Shown: positions 25,145-34,071 of the stretch, piece after piece
How the letters are laid out: every line of letters starts with the position of its first letter
Numbering within the stretch: position 1 is the stretch's first letter
NCBI GenBank assembly: GCA_030537295.1
Contig: JAUNNU010000017.1
Span: 1-34,851, forward strand
Direction of reading: 5' to 3'
DNA from: Bacteroidia bacterium
GTDB taxonomy: Bacteria; Bacteroidota; Bacteroidia; Bacteroidales; F082
Length of the DNA stretch: 34,851 nucleotides
Made by a program: the position numbers and the translations under genes
The notes under the pieces: generated by a model
What the model was told of the DNA's origin: nothing
Database searches by the model: none
The model's input: only the letters and a program-made list of their open reading frames with translations

Positions 25145-25951
25145 ATGTACTTCAGTACCAATATAAAACTATTGAGGAAAAGGCGTTCTAAAACGCAGGA
25201 CGATGTCGCTTTCGCAGTCGGGATGAAGCGTTCGACACTCAGCGGATACGAAAATGAAATCTCGGAACCGAACATCGAGGCATTGATGTCGTTGTCGAAA
25301 TACTTCAACGTCGCGATAGACACATTAATAAAGGTGGATTTGTCGAAAATCGGCGAAATACAGCTGAACCAGCTTGAACGCGGCTACGATGTTCATCTGA
25401 AAGGCAGCAACATCCGCGTGCTCGCCACCACCGTTGACAGCCGCAACAACGAGAACATCGAGCTTGTCACGGAGAAGGCAAAGGCCGGATACACAACAGG
25501 TTACGCCGACCCAGAATACATAAAAGTGCTTCCCACATTCCAGCTTCCGTTTCTTTCAAGAGAGAGGAAATACCGCACCTTCCAGATCAGCGGCGACTCA
25601 ATGCTGCCAATTCCCGACAAGTCATACGTCACCGGTGAGTACGTCGTTGACTGGCACGACATCCGCGACAAGCAGGCGTACATCGTCCTCACAATGGACG
25701 ACGGCATCGTTTTCAAAGTCGTGGAAAATCACATCGACCAAGGTTTTTTGAAAATGCATTCGCTTAACCCGCTTTACAGTCCGTTTGAGATCCCTGTCAA
25801 CGAAATCAAGGAGGTCTGGAAATTTGTACATTACATCAGTTCACAAATGCCTGAAAATCAAAATATTCCGAGAGAGCAACAACTTCTTGACACAATCAAC
25901 GAGCTGAAAAAAGAGGTCAAAGAGATTCAACTCAAATTAAATCTGAACTAA
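25145..25951 (+). CDS. XRE-type, LexA/S24-like self-cleaving repressor
   Basis: A 268-residue DNA-binding regulator. Residues 4-62 form an XRE helix-turn-helix (TQDDVAFAVGMKRSTLSGYE). The second half is an S24 peptidase domain: candidate cleavage bond Ala114-Gly115 in KAKAGYTTGYADPEY, Ser152 in ISGDSMLPIPD and Lys191 in DGIVFKVVEN, the Ser/Lys pair of LexA-like autoproteases. The end (about 245-268) is a short coiled coil. Such regulators are phage- or stress-type repressors that cleave themselves when triggered, for example by RecA filaments; what it controls is not visible, as no phage genes or operon partner are next to it. Confidence 0.88.
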   Translation: MYFSTNIKLLRKRRSKTQDDVAFAVGMKRSTLSGYENEISEPNIEALMSLSKYFNVAIDTLIKVDLSKIGEIQLNQLERGYDVHLKGSNIRVLATTVDSRNNENIELVTEKAKAGYTTGYADPEYIKVLPTFQLPFLSRERKYRTFQISGDSMLPIPDKSYVTGEYVVDWHDIRDKQAYIVLTMDDGIVFKVVENHIDQGFLKMHSLNPLYSPFEIPVNEIKEVWKFVHYISSQMPENQNIPREQQLLDTINELKKEVKEIQLKLNLN

Positions 25952-25986
25952 ACAATTTTTTAAACCTTTCAAATCAGAAAAATCAC

Positions 25987-25994
25987 TATTTTTG
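25987..25994 (+). promoter_or_regulatory. -7 promoter element for the lipoprotein-GH20 operon
   Basis: TATTTTTG fits TAnnTTTG and lies 24 bases before the ATG at 26019. The upstream frame that starts at a TTG in this element is not used. Confidence 0.5.
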
Positions 25995-26018
25995 CGCAAA
26001 ATAAAATATCAAATTCAA

Positions 26019-27485
26019 ATGAAAAGAGCATTATCAACAACTTTAATTATCGTATTATCAGCGATTTTTATTTTCACGTCATGCAAGAAAGATGATGACA
26101 CGAAGCCAACGGTCAGCAACCCGACATTCACCATGCCTGCCGGCATCTACGACAACGACATCAGCGTCGGCATGGCTTGCGCAACAGACGGAGCTTCAAT
26201 ATATTACACCATCGACGGCTCAACTCCAAGCAGCTCATCAACAAAATTCACATCCAATATAACCATTTCAGAGACAACGACATTGAAAGCCGTCTCTTGC
26301 AAAGACGGGTACAACAACAGCGACATCGTTGAGGCGACATACATAATCGAAAAACAAGCAAGCCAAGTTGAAACGCCCAAAATAAAGCCTGGCTCCTGCA
26401 CGTTTTCAGAATCAATTCTTGTCTCGATTTCATGTGCAACACAAGGAGCCACAATACGTTACACTTTAGACGGCAGCGAACCGGATGTATCTTCTGAAGA
26501 GTTCAAATTACCATTGACATTCAAAGAAACGACAACGTTGAAAGCAAAAGCATTTGTTGAAGAGATACTTTCAAGCGAAACGGCGGTGGCGACTTTCACA
26601 AAAGAGTCAGCAGGGATCCACACCCCGGAATTCATTTATCCCGGCGGCACATTCGTCGGCTCTAAAATCATCGCAATAAGATGCACAACCGAAGGTGCCA
26701 CAATCTATTACACCACTGACGGCAGCACCCCTACAAGCAGCTCAACCCAATATACCACTTCATTCAAAATCACAGAGTCTGCAACCATAAAGGCAATCGC
26801 CTACAAGGACGGTCTCGGATACAGCAATGTGGCGGAAGAACATTACGAAATAGTCAACGAGACGGTGGCAAACCCGACTTTCTCAATTTCAGGAGGCACA
26901 TTCGACGAGCCGATAAAAAACCTTGTTCTCTCATGCGCCACAGAAGGAGCCGCAATACACTTCACGCTGAACGGAAGCGAACCGACAGAGTTAAGTCCGG
27001 TTTATTCACAGCCTCTTTCGTTTTCGGAAACGGCAACGGTAAAAGCCAGAGCATTTAAAAACGAATACGAGCCAAGCGACATCGTCGAACAGACATACAT
27101 AATAGAGATTTCAGCCGACGGCTTAATCACCGTGGTCAATTCAACCGGCACTCACGAATTTTTAATCTCATACATCGCAAAAAAAGGTGCAAACACGTTA
27201 GTAATCAAGACAGAAGAAGGAAATGAAATGACACTCGACTTCGAACATCTTGAAACCGGAACATTTAATTTCCCAACATACGAGAACGACCCGAGCGCGA
27301 CCTGCACGGGAACACTTGTGTATCCGCACACCACATTGAAATTCATCAATGGTGGTGAGATTTCGGTTATTCAAAACGGAAACAACTACACATTGACAAT
27401 CGACAATGTGGAGGCGACAGATGCTAACACTCTGATTCCGGTCATCCAGCACGTCTCGCTGTCTTTTACAGGAACTATTTTATAA
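26019..27485 (+). CDS. Lipoprotein with four chitobiase/hexosaminidase C-terminal-type repeats
   Basis: A 488-residue lipoprotein. The signal sequence ends in FTSCKKDDD, so Cys22 should be lipid-modified and the protein anchored in the outer membrane. Four copies of an about 84-residue beta-sandwich module follow (roughly 33-112, 118-195, 202-279, 284-362), each with ASIYYTIDGSTP-like strands and a TTTLKAVSCKDGY-like end; this is the CHB_HEX_C_1 module found at the C-terminus of chitobiases. The last about 125 residues, rich in Thr and Asn, have no recognised domain. The copies differ enough to be old duplications. It starts the operon with the GH20 enzyme, whose own copy of the module suggests that this protein binds glycan or holds the substrate; that is inference. 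Confidence 0.88.
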   Translation: MKRALSTTLIIVLSAIFIFTSCKKDDDTKPTVSNPTFTMPAGIYDNDISVGMACATDGASIYYTIDGSTPSSSSTKFTSNITISETTTLKAVSCKDGYNNSDIVEATYIIEKQASQVETPKIKPGSCTFSESILVSISCATQGATIRYTLDGSEPDVSSEEFKLPLTFKETTTLKAKAFVEEILSSETAVATFTKESAGIHTPEFIYPGGTFVGSKIIAIRCTTEGATIYYTTDGSTPTSSSTQYTTSFKITESATIKAIAYKDGLGYSNVAEEHYEIVNETVANPTFSISGGTFDEPIKNLVLSCATEGAAIHFTLNGSEPTELSPVYSQPLSFSETATVKARAFKNEYEPSDIVEQTYIIEISADGLITVVNSTGTHEFLISYIAKKGANTLVIKTEEGNEMTLDFEHLETGTFNFPTYENDPSATCTGTLVYPHTTLKFINGGEISVIQNGNNYTLTIDNVEATDANTLIPVIQHVSLSFTGTIL

Positions 27486-27505
27486 TTATTTAAAAAAGCG
27501 ACTCC

Positions 27506-30025
27506 ATGAAAAAAAAATCCCTGACATTTTTAATCTGTCTGCTTTCAATAATTGGATTTTCACAGGAAACAGGTATAATCCCGAAGCCGCAACAAGTTGA
27601 ATATCAACAAGGAACTTTTTCATGGAGTTCTGATTCTTTGAAAAACGAGAAATACATCAAGACAAAACTCGTCAAAAAAATTCCTGCAAAGGAAAACGAA
27701 GGTCAGGCTTACATCATTGAAATCACGCCGAAGAAAATCATTCTTCAGGCCACAACCGAGCAAGGTCTTTTTTACGCAAGACAGAGCCTCAATCAAATTG
27801 TTAAATATCAAAATGTTACAACCGGAAAATCGGAATTTGAGATCCCATGCATGACCGTCACCGACTGGCCTGCGCTCGAATATCGCGGCTGGATGGACGA
27901 CATCAGCAGAGGCCCAATTCCGACTGTTGACTTCATAAAGAAAGAGATACGCACGCTCGCCGCGTACAAGATGAACTTCTTCCAGCTTTACACCGAACAC
28001 GTCTTCAAACTCAAAAGCCATCCCGACATCGCACCTTCCGACGGACTTACCGCACAGGAAATCAAAGAGTTGACAGAATACGCAAAACAACATTACGTTG
28101 AGTTCATGGGAAACCAACAATGTTTCGCACACGCCGAAAAGACGCTCCGCATTCCATTTTATTACGATGAAGTAGGCGACACGAAAAACAACTTCGACCC
28201 GTCGAACCCGAAGACTTACAAGTTCTTGGAAGACGTCTTCAACGAAGTCGCGCCGGCATACGAATCGAAATATTTCAACATCAACTGCGATGAGACTGAA
28301 GGACTTGGCTCCGGGAAAGCCAAAGAATACGTCGAAAAAGTCGGGAAAGACGAGGCTTATTGCGCACATATTAATAAGGTGTATGACATCTTAAAGAAAC
28401 ACGGCAAGACCGTCATGATGTGGGGCGACATCATCGCAAAGAACCCGTCGATGATTGGCAAACTGCCGGAAGACATGCAGTTCGTGGTCTGGAGTTACGG
28501 CGCGAGAGACAGTTTCATGGAGATGCTGAAGCCTTTCAAGGAGTCAGGACACACGTTCTGGGTCGCGACGGGCGCCAACTGCTGGAGCACGGTTCTCCCT
28601 GACATTCAGACATATATGACAAACATCGCAAACTTCGCCCGTGACGCTTACGCAAGCGGCGCGAAAGGACTGATGAACACCGCATGGGACGACTACGGCG
28701 AGTCGATGTTTTCAAGCACATGGCACTCGATGATTTGGGCGGCGGAAATGTCATGGAATCCCGAAACCGGATTAGCCTATGAAAATGAATTCAACAAACT
28801 ATTTGAAATTCAATATTTTGACAAAATTACAAAAGACAACGAAACGATTGCGGCACTTTACAATCTCAATGAGATAAACATGAGTTTCGATGAGCTTGAC
28901 AAACCTTTGCTCGATTTTTACCCAGACCAAGTAAGCAAGGAAAGTGTTTTGAATTTTAAGTCAGTAAAAGACAAGAGTTACAGCGTTTACAAAAACATTT
29001 CCGAACTGATTGAAGACGAAAAACTCGATGATGACATCCTGCGTTGCGCCAATGCCGCCTCGTTCAGGATTTATGTCACGGAATGCAAAAACATCTTGAA
29101 AGCACAGATTTACAACACATTGCAGAATCCCTGCATCGAAAATGTCAACGAAACGAAAAAGGCGATGGCAGAATTTTCAGAGAAACTTTGCGTTCTGAAA
29201 GAAATGACGTGCCGGCTTTGGGACAGCGAGAGCCGCGCCTACTCACGCGACATCGTAGAAGCACGTTTCGACAAGATAATCCAAGACATCAGCGATGCAG
29301 ACAAAAAAGTATTCATTAGCAACGAGTTACAAGACGGCAGACCCGTTATCTCACTGAAAACCATCTTCAACGACAGAGACATTTATTACACCACCGACGG
29401 CAGCGAACCGGATAAAAATTCACAACTTTACGACGAACCTTTTGCCATCAGCAGTTCCTGTGTCGTAAAAGCGACAAGTTACGATGACAACGGCGACAAC
29501 GTCGTTTCCGAACGTAACATCTTGTATCACAAAGGAATGGGACATCTGAAGAGTTTGAACAGTCCGGCGGGCAACTATCGTCCGGAATATTCCGGCGGCG
29601 GCGACGATGCGCTCCTCAACGGCGTGACAGGAAGCATCAACTACAAAGACGGCAACTGGCAGGGGTTCTACGGCTGCAACGCCGACATTGAACTCGACTT
29701 CGGCAAGGCGGAAGTTGTCAACTCACTGACAATCAACTTTATGACCAACCCATTCGATTGGATCATGATGCCAACCAAAGTAAAAGTTTATGCCTTTCCT
29801 ATCGATGTCACACCCGACATGCCCGACACTTGGGTCAAGACATTCACATTTGACGACGAAGTGCCGATGACGGGCAATAACATCTTTACCAAGACATTGA
29901 ATCTCAAAGGAGTGAAGACGAAGTACTTACGGGTTGTAATAGAAAACCCGGGAGTGCTTCCGGCCGGAACACCCGGCGCAGGCAACAACTCCTGGATTTT
30001 CATGGATGAGATTGTGGTGGAATAG
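27506..30025 (+). CDS. GH20 beta-N-acetylhexosaminidase with CHB_HEX_C and F5/8 C modules
   Basis: An 839-residue secreted enzyme that removes terminal beta-linked GlcNAc or GalNAc from glycans. Parts in order: signal peptide (about 1-19), GH20 N-terminal (b) domain (ETGIIPKPQQVEYQQGTFSW), TIM barrel from about residue 122 with WMDDISRGPIPT, and the catalytic Asp262-Glu263 in YFNINCDETEGLG of substrate-assisted GH20 catalysis. After an alpha-helical segment come a CHB_HEX_C_1 module (IYYTTDGSEPDKNS) and a C-terminal F5/8 type C (CBM32-like) domain (DIELDFGKAEVVNSLTI). No T9SS signal is present. It lies 20 bases after the repeat lipoprotein gene. No SusCD pair, sulfatase or other GH gene is in the window, so this is a small, isolated unit. 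Confidence 0.92.
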   Translation: MKKKSLTFLICLLSIIGFSQETGIIPKPQQVEYQQGTFSWSSDSLKNEKYIKTKLVKKIPAKENEGQAYIIEITPKKIILQATTEQGLFYARQSLNQIVKYQNVTTGKSEFEIPCMTVTDWPALEYRGWMDDISRGPIPTVDFIKKEIRTLAAYKMNFFQLYTEHVFKLKSHPDIAPSDGLTAQEIKELTEYAKQHYVEFMGNQQCFAHAEKTLRIPFYYDEVGDTKNNFDPSNPKTYKFLEDVFNEVAPAYESKYFNINCDETEGLGSGKAKEYVEKVGKDEAYCAHINKVYDILKKHGKTVMMWGDIIAKNPSMIGKLPEDMQFVVWSYGARDSFMEMLKPFKESGHTFWVATGANCWSTVLPDIQTYMTNIANFARDAYASGAKGLMNTAWDDYGESMFSSTWHSMIWAAEMSWNPETGLAYENEFNKLFEIQYFDKITKDNETIAALYNLNEINMSFDELDKPLLDFYPDQVSKESVLNFKSVKDKSYSVYKNISELIEDEKLDDDILRCANAASFRIYVTECKNILKAQIYNTLQNPCIENVNETKKAMAEFSEKLCVLKEMTCRLWDSESRAYSRDIVEARFDKIIQDISDADKKVFISNELQDGRPVISLKTIFNDRDIYYTTDGSEPDKNSQLYDEPFAISSSCVVKATSYDDNGDNVVSERNILYHKGMGHLKSLNSPAGNYRPEYSGGGDDALLNGVTGSINYKDGNWQGFYGCNADIELDFGKAEVVNSLTINFMTNPFDWIMMPTKVKVYAFPIDVTPDMPDTWVKTFTFDDEVPMTGNNIFTKTLNLKGVKTKYLRVVIENPGVLPAGTPGAGNNSWIFMDEIVVE

Positions 30026-30029
30026 AGAT

Positions 30030-30059
30030 GTTGAGGTTACAGGTTATCTACTCAACCTC
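30030..30059 (+). terminator. Possible bidirectional terminator between convergent genes
   Basis: GTTGAG (30030-30035) can pair with CTCAAC (30051-30056), and GAGGTT with AACCTC overlapping it. The structure follows the GH20 stop and overlaps the last codons of the acyl carrier protein gene on the other strand. The T run is short, so support is weak. Confidence 0.3.
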
Positions 30060-30278
30060 TTTCCTTTTCAATATCATAACTATATCCCCAAAGGAAACCA
30101 TTTCTCCGATTTCTTCCGGTTCAAGCGATACATCAAACTCGGTTTCAAGTTCAACAACAAGATTGAGTTGCCCAATTGAATCCCACTTGTCGCAAGTCTT
30201 TTGGGAACAGGTGAGATCTACTGTATCAAGTTCAAAGGTGTTCTTCAGAACATTCAACACTCTTTCTTCAAGCGTCAT
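30048..30278 (-). CDS. Acyl carrier protein
   Basis: A 76-residue acidic helical protein, the size of an ACP. The phosphopantetheine site is WDSIGQLNLV with Ser34 after Asp33, and helix 3 residues (LETEFDVSLEPEEIGEM) follow. It would carry the acyl or glyceryl intermediate made by the genes upstream. It is the last gene of the operon; its ATG comes one base after the TAA of the FkbH-like gene. Not the housekeeping AcpP (the LDSLDTVEL-type motif differs), so a dedicated carrier is more likely. Confidence 0.85.
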   Translation of the reverse strand: MTLEERVLNVLKNTFELDTVDLTCSQKTCDKWDSIGQLNLVVELETEFDVSLEPEEIGEMVSFGDIVMILKRKEVE

Positions 30279-30279
30279 A

Positions 30280-31860
30280 TTACTTTAATTTTATGTGATA
30301 ATACTTTTCTATCTTAAGGTCAGCATCTGCCAACTTGATTTCATAGTTTTTAGTTCCATCTTTGCTTTCAGAAACACAGGTAAATCCGCATTTCTCATAG
30401 AACTCCTTGACCTGTACATTCTTGAGCGAAGGAATGTATTTGGCACAAATGAAAAATTGTCCATCCGTTTTAAGCAATGAAAGTATCTTTTTTATGAATG
30501 CCACTTCAATTCCTTTACCAAGAATACGGCAACTCAACAAAAACGTGTCAATCTCTCCGTCAGGAGTCACCATTATGCAGCCAGTGATGCCATTGTCACC
30601 GAACTTGTCAGCAACACACATGCACCATATTTTCCAGCCATCGGACAAAAAACTTTTGACATCAGCATCCGTATAACGATGTGTGGTCAAGTTAAACTGA
30701 TTTGTCTTCTGAGTCATCTGGGCGATACGTTGAATGTTGAACTCATTCGCCGATTCAATTCCGATTTGAATATCAAGCGATTCAAGAAAAGCACTAAAAT
30801 CAACAAATGAGTGTTGAGCCTGTGCTCGAGCCGCATTAGCCTTGTATTGTTCAGTCTTTTTTCTGTCCTCATCAGTAACAGAATAGACTTTAAAATAATC
30901 TTCCACCAACTGTTTGAAGAAAGCAGGAAGATTGTAAGGTTGCAAAGGAAAATCTGGGACGGCAACCGTCGGAAGCAGTTGCCTAATCAATTCACGTTCT
31001 GTAGGATTGTCATCAACAAACACGAAACTGTCCAGGCCTATGTTCAGTTCCTCTGCCAACTCCTTGATGTTGGTGGCCTTGTCCGTCCAATTGATTCTGT
31101 ATGCGGCAAAATGTTCTTTCTTCAGAACAACAAAAGGATTCTTCTCCCATGTATCCAATACGTCTTGCTCATTGTTCTTTGAGCAAATCGTAAGTATCAC
31201 CCCTTGACGTGAAAGCTCAAGAAGTGCCTCTTGGAAATACAGAAACGCCTTCCCTGGATAATCTCCCCCAATCTTGATGCCATTGACTCCTTCCTCGCCC
31301 AACACGCCTCCCCAAAGAGTATTGTCAAGATCCAAAACCAAGCATTTCTTGCGTTTCAAAGCAATGGAGTAAAGTTTCTTTTCCCACCAAACGGAGAACT
31401 CATTCGATAATTTCGGATTCATTCCCATCTGGCTGATGAAATAGAACTTCCAGTCGAAGAGTTCGGCAGCAGTATATTTGCGTGTAAACTCGGTGATGTC
31501 AATCACTTTCACGTTGGAGTGCTGGCACTCGAAACCGAACAAAGCGAGATTGTAATTAGCGACAGCCGATTGGAGATTAAAATCATTGTCGGTAAACGCA
31601 ACAGAATAGAGGCTGTCCATCGTGAGGGCGATAATGGTTTTCTTGCTGTCTATCTGGCCAAGCACGAACGCAAGCTTTTGGGCGTATCCGTTAATCTCTT
31701 CCGCAAGGACTTTCTGGTCATATTTTATCGGCATCTGATAGTACCACACATACCCTTCGGCATCCGAAGGAATCAGTGAAATGTCGTCATATCCCGAAAA
31801 CTGATAGCCTTTCGGGAAAAAGCGTTCGATGGTATTGTTTCTGAAAACGAAGTAGTTCAT
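30280..31860 (-). CDS. FkbH-like HAD-IIIC phosphatase/acyltransferase
   Basis: A 526-residue protein with the HAD-IIIC core: motif CLVLDLDNTLWGGVLGEEG at about residues 173-191 (nucleophile Asp177), then VFVDDNPTERELIRQLLP as the acidic HAD motif. The C-terminal about 150 residues (KTNQFNLTTHRYTDADVKSF, ISCRILG-like LSCRILGKGIEVAFI) form a GNAT-like domain. This is the FkbH architecture, in which D-1,3-bisphosphoglycerate is dephosphorylated and the glyceryl group put on an acyl carrier protein; similar genes occur in polysaccharide clusters for other acyl groups. The N-terminal 160 residues are poorly conserved here. Start overlaps the VOC gene stop (ATGA), and the ACP gene follows one base later. 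Confidence 0.88.
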   Translation of the reverse strand: MNYFVFRNNTIERFFPKGYQFSGYDDISLIPSDAEGYVWYYQMPIKYDQKVLAEEINGYAQKLAFVLGQIDSKKTIIALTMDSLYSVAFTDNDFNLQSAVANYNLALFGFECQHSNVKVIDITEFTRKYTAAELFDWKFYFISQMGMNPKLSNEFSVWWEKKLYSIALKRKKCLVLDLDNTLWGGVLGEEGVNGIKIGGDYPGKAFLYFQEALLELSRQGVILTICSKNNEQDVLDTWEKNPFVVLKKEHFAAYRINWTDKATNIKELAEELNIGLDSFVFVDDNPTERELIRQLLPTVAVPDFPLQPYNLPAFFKQLVEDYFKVYSVTDEDRKKTEQYKANAARAQAQHSFVDFSAFLESLDIQIGIESANEFNIQRIAQMTQKTNQFNLTTHRYTDADVKSFLSDGWKIWCMCVADKFGDNGITGCIMVTPDGEIDTFLLSCRILGKGIEVAFIKKILSLLKTDGQFFICAKYIPSLKNVQVKEFYEKCGFTCVSESKDGTKNYEIKLADADLKIEKYYHIKLK

Positions 31861-32264
31861 TTTTTTGCCTCCACTAATTCAATAAGTCCAACATTTTTGT
31901 TAAACAGAAAGCAAATTTTCTTGTTGTCTATGGCACAAGCTTCAACTGGTTTAATCAGCGGAACGAATTTCAACTTTCTCAGGTCAGCAATTGCCCCATC
32001 AATATCATCCACCTCATAGCAGAAATGATATGGGGTCACACCGCTCTTGTCCAGTGTCTTTGTTACGGGCGAAGTCTCGTCCTTCGGAGCCAGCAATTCT
32101 ATCATCGGCATCCCCTCTTTGGTGAGGAAGCAGATATAGACGTTCTGATGTGGGTCATATATCGTTTCGGTTTTTGAGTAGCCGGAATCAATGTAGAACT
32201 TGGCTGTAGTGTCAATATCAAAGACGGCAACTCCTATGTGATGGAATCTGAAATATGGTAACAT
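31857..32264 (-). CDS. VOC superfamily protein, glyoxalase/methylmalonyl-CoA epimerase-like
   Basis: A 135-residue protein of two beta-alpha-beta-beta-beta units. Candidate metal ligands are His in RFHHIGVAV near the start, Glu in MIELLAP, His in PYHFCYEV and Glu in GLIELVEAKK, the H-E-H-E set of epimerase and glyoxalase types. It could epimerise or isomerise a CoA or ACP ester of the pathway; the exact substrate is unknown. It is translationally coupled to the FkbH-like gene (ATGA overlap) and follows the KAS III stop by one base. Confidence 0.8.
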   Translation of the reverse strand: MLPYFRFHHIGVAVFDIDTTAKFYIDSGYSKTETIYDPHQNVYICFLTKEGMPMIELLAPKDETSPVTKTLDKSGVTPYHFCYEVDDIDGAIADLRKLKFVPLIKPVEACAIDNKKICFLFNKNVGLIELVEAKK

Positions 32265-32265
32265 A

Positions 32266-33318
32266 TCAGTATTCTATAAGTTTAGAGATTTTACATCCGT
32301 TGAATACCAATCGGGCCGTCCCCCAACTCAATCCTGCGCCAAAACCGCACATCACGACTCTGTCTCCGTCGTTGAGCTTGCTTTCCAGTTCGCTGACTAT
32401 CGTCAAAGGAACTGACGTGGAACTGGTGTTCCCGAATTTTTGAATGCAATACGGAACTTTATCCATATTGAATTTCAGCCTTTTGGCAAAGAAATCCGTC
32501 ATAAATTTATTGGCCTGATGGAATACCAGCCAATCAATGTCATCAAGAGCCGTATCGGTTTCTGTGCAAATCTGCTTGACCGACTTCGGAACGACACTCA
32601 TTGCAAAGTTGAAGACATCCATTCCATCCATGAAAATCTCAAGGTCATTCCTTACGTTGCCGTCTTCCCGAACCTTCTCCACGAGACTTTCAGAACCAAC
32701 AGGATTACGCATCCCTCCGCCGTTGATTTTTACTGCATTTTCTCCTGCTCCATCTGTATTCAGCATGAACATAGAATCCTGATAGTCGCCCTTTTCAATC
32801 AGTGTAGCCGTGGCACCATCACCGTAAAGCGGCCAATCCACCTTATCTTTTCTGTTCACAATTTTGGAGAAAGTTTCTCCGTCAAGCAGAAGAACTCTAT
32901 TCACACCTTCCATAGAAGCATAGGCAAAAGCTGCGGAAAGAGCAAAAACATATCCGGAGCAGCCCAACGACAAATCCATGCAACAAGTTTTCTTGCTTAA
33001 CCCGAGACGATGCTGTAATATGCACGATGTTGCCGGTATTCTGTAATCAGAGGTCTGACTCATAAACAGAAGCACATCAATCGAATCGGGTTCAATTTGA
33101 TTATCCTCCATTAACTTGACTGCCGCCTTGTATGCAAGGTCAGATGCCGTAACACCATCATCAGCTATTCTGCGTTCTTCAACGCCAATACTATTGATTG
33201 TCTTGTCTATTTCCTCTTCTGGAATCAGGTATCCGAGGTCTCTGTTTGAATAGACCTTACTCGGCACACAGGCTGCCATAGCTTTGATGCCCACTCCGTG
33301 ATATTTTATTGTTGCCAT
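32266..33318 (-). CDS. 3-oxoacyl-ACP synthase III family protein (KAS III), copy 1
   Basis: A thiolase-fold condensing enzyme of 350 residues. Catalytic triad: Cys120 in MDLSLGCSGYVFAL, His267 in WLVFHQANKF and Asn297 in QKFGNTSSTSVP. It would join an acyl-CoA starter to malonyl-ACP or a similar extender. A KAS III outside the fatty-acid locus, next to FkbH, SDR and ACP genes, suggests a dedicated pathway and not the housekeeping FabH. The start ATG 33318 (MATIKYHG) comes eight bases after the SDR stop. Confidence 0.92.
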   Translation of the reverse strand: MATIKYHGVGIKAMAACVPSKVYSNRDLGYLIPEEEIDKTINSIGVEERRIADDGVTASDLAYKAAVKLMEDNQIEPDSIDVLLFMSQTSDYRIPATSCILQHRLGLSKKTCCMDLSLGCSGYVFALSAAFAYASMEGVNRVLLLDGETFSKIVNRKDKVDWPLYGDGATATLIEKGDYQDSMFMLNTDGAGENAVKINGGGMRNPVGSESLVEKVREDGNVRNDLEIFMDGMDVFNFAMSVVPKSVKQICTETDTALDDIDWLVFHQANKFMTDFFAKRLKFNMDKVPYCIQKFGNTSSTSVPLTIVSELESKLNDGDRVVMCGFGAGLSWGTARLVFNGCKISKLIEY

Positions 33319-33326
33319 GGTTTATC

Positions 33327-34070
33327 TTATCCTAATGTACTGCCGCCATCCATTTTCAATATACTACCTGTCATCCATTTGCTTGCATCACTCAAAAGAT
33401 ATATTGCGGCAAATGCAATGTCCTCTGGTTTGCCATATCCAAGTGGATACCGCGATTCGTCTTTCTCAAAATCCTCTTTGCTTAATGTTGTCAGAGTATC
33501 AATGAGTTCTGTTTTAACCATACTTGCCATTATGCTGTTTGCTCTTATTTTCCTTGACGAAAGTTCATTGGCGACAGATCGCATAAACGAATTTATTCCA
33601 CCTTTTGAAGCAGCATAAATACCTAATCCTGTGGTAACCACTTCGGCACCCATTGAACTCATGTAAACCAATGATGCTCCAGACTTAATTTTTTTCTTCT
33701 TCAAAAGCCATTTTGTCAGTAACATCGGTGACACCAAATTAATATCAAACACACGACTGATTTTGTCAGTGTCAATGAATTTGGTTAGGGTTGTGTCTGT
33801 GACACCGGCACAAAAAAACACGCCATCCAATTCCGGAATCTGAGATATTAATGTTTCTATGCCCAACCCGGTAGTCAAGTCGGCAGATATTCCATAATGT
33901 CCTTCACTTTCAAGAAGATTGATGACACTTTTAATTCTTTCCTGATTTCGTCCGGTCACAATGACCCTTGCGCCCAACTTGGCACATTCTATTGCTGTTG
34001 ATTTTCCGATTCCCGACGATGAACCAGTTACGAGAATCACTTTATTCTCCAACGAATATGGATTAATCAT
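33327..34070 (-). CDS. SDR family oxidoreductase, FabG-like
   Basis: A 247-residue classical short-chain dehydrogenase. Seen: cofactor motif TGSSSGIG (15-22) with Arg after strand 2 (TGRNQ, consistent with NADP), catalytic Ser (YMSSMG), Tyr152 and Lys156 in IYAASKGG, and Asn111. It should reduce the 3-keto group formed by the condensing enzymes. ATG 34070 is one base after the TAA of the preceding KAS III gene; a longer TTG start at 34082 would overlap that gene and is not preferred. Confidence 0.88.
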   Translation of the reverse strand: MINPYSLENKVILVTGSSSGIGKSTAIECAKLGARVIVTGRNQERIKSVINLLESEGHYGISADLTTGLGIETLISQIPELDGVFFCAGVTDTTLTKFIDTDKISRVFDINLVSPMLLTKWLLKKKKIKSGASLVYMSSMGAEVVTTGLGIYAASKGGINSFMRSVANELSSRKIRANSIMASMVKTELIDTLTTLSKEDFEKDESRYPLGYGKPEDIAFAAIYLLSDASKWMTGSILKMDGGSTLG

Positions 34071-34071
34071 C

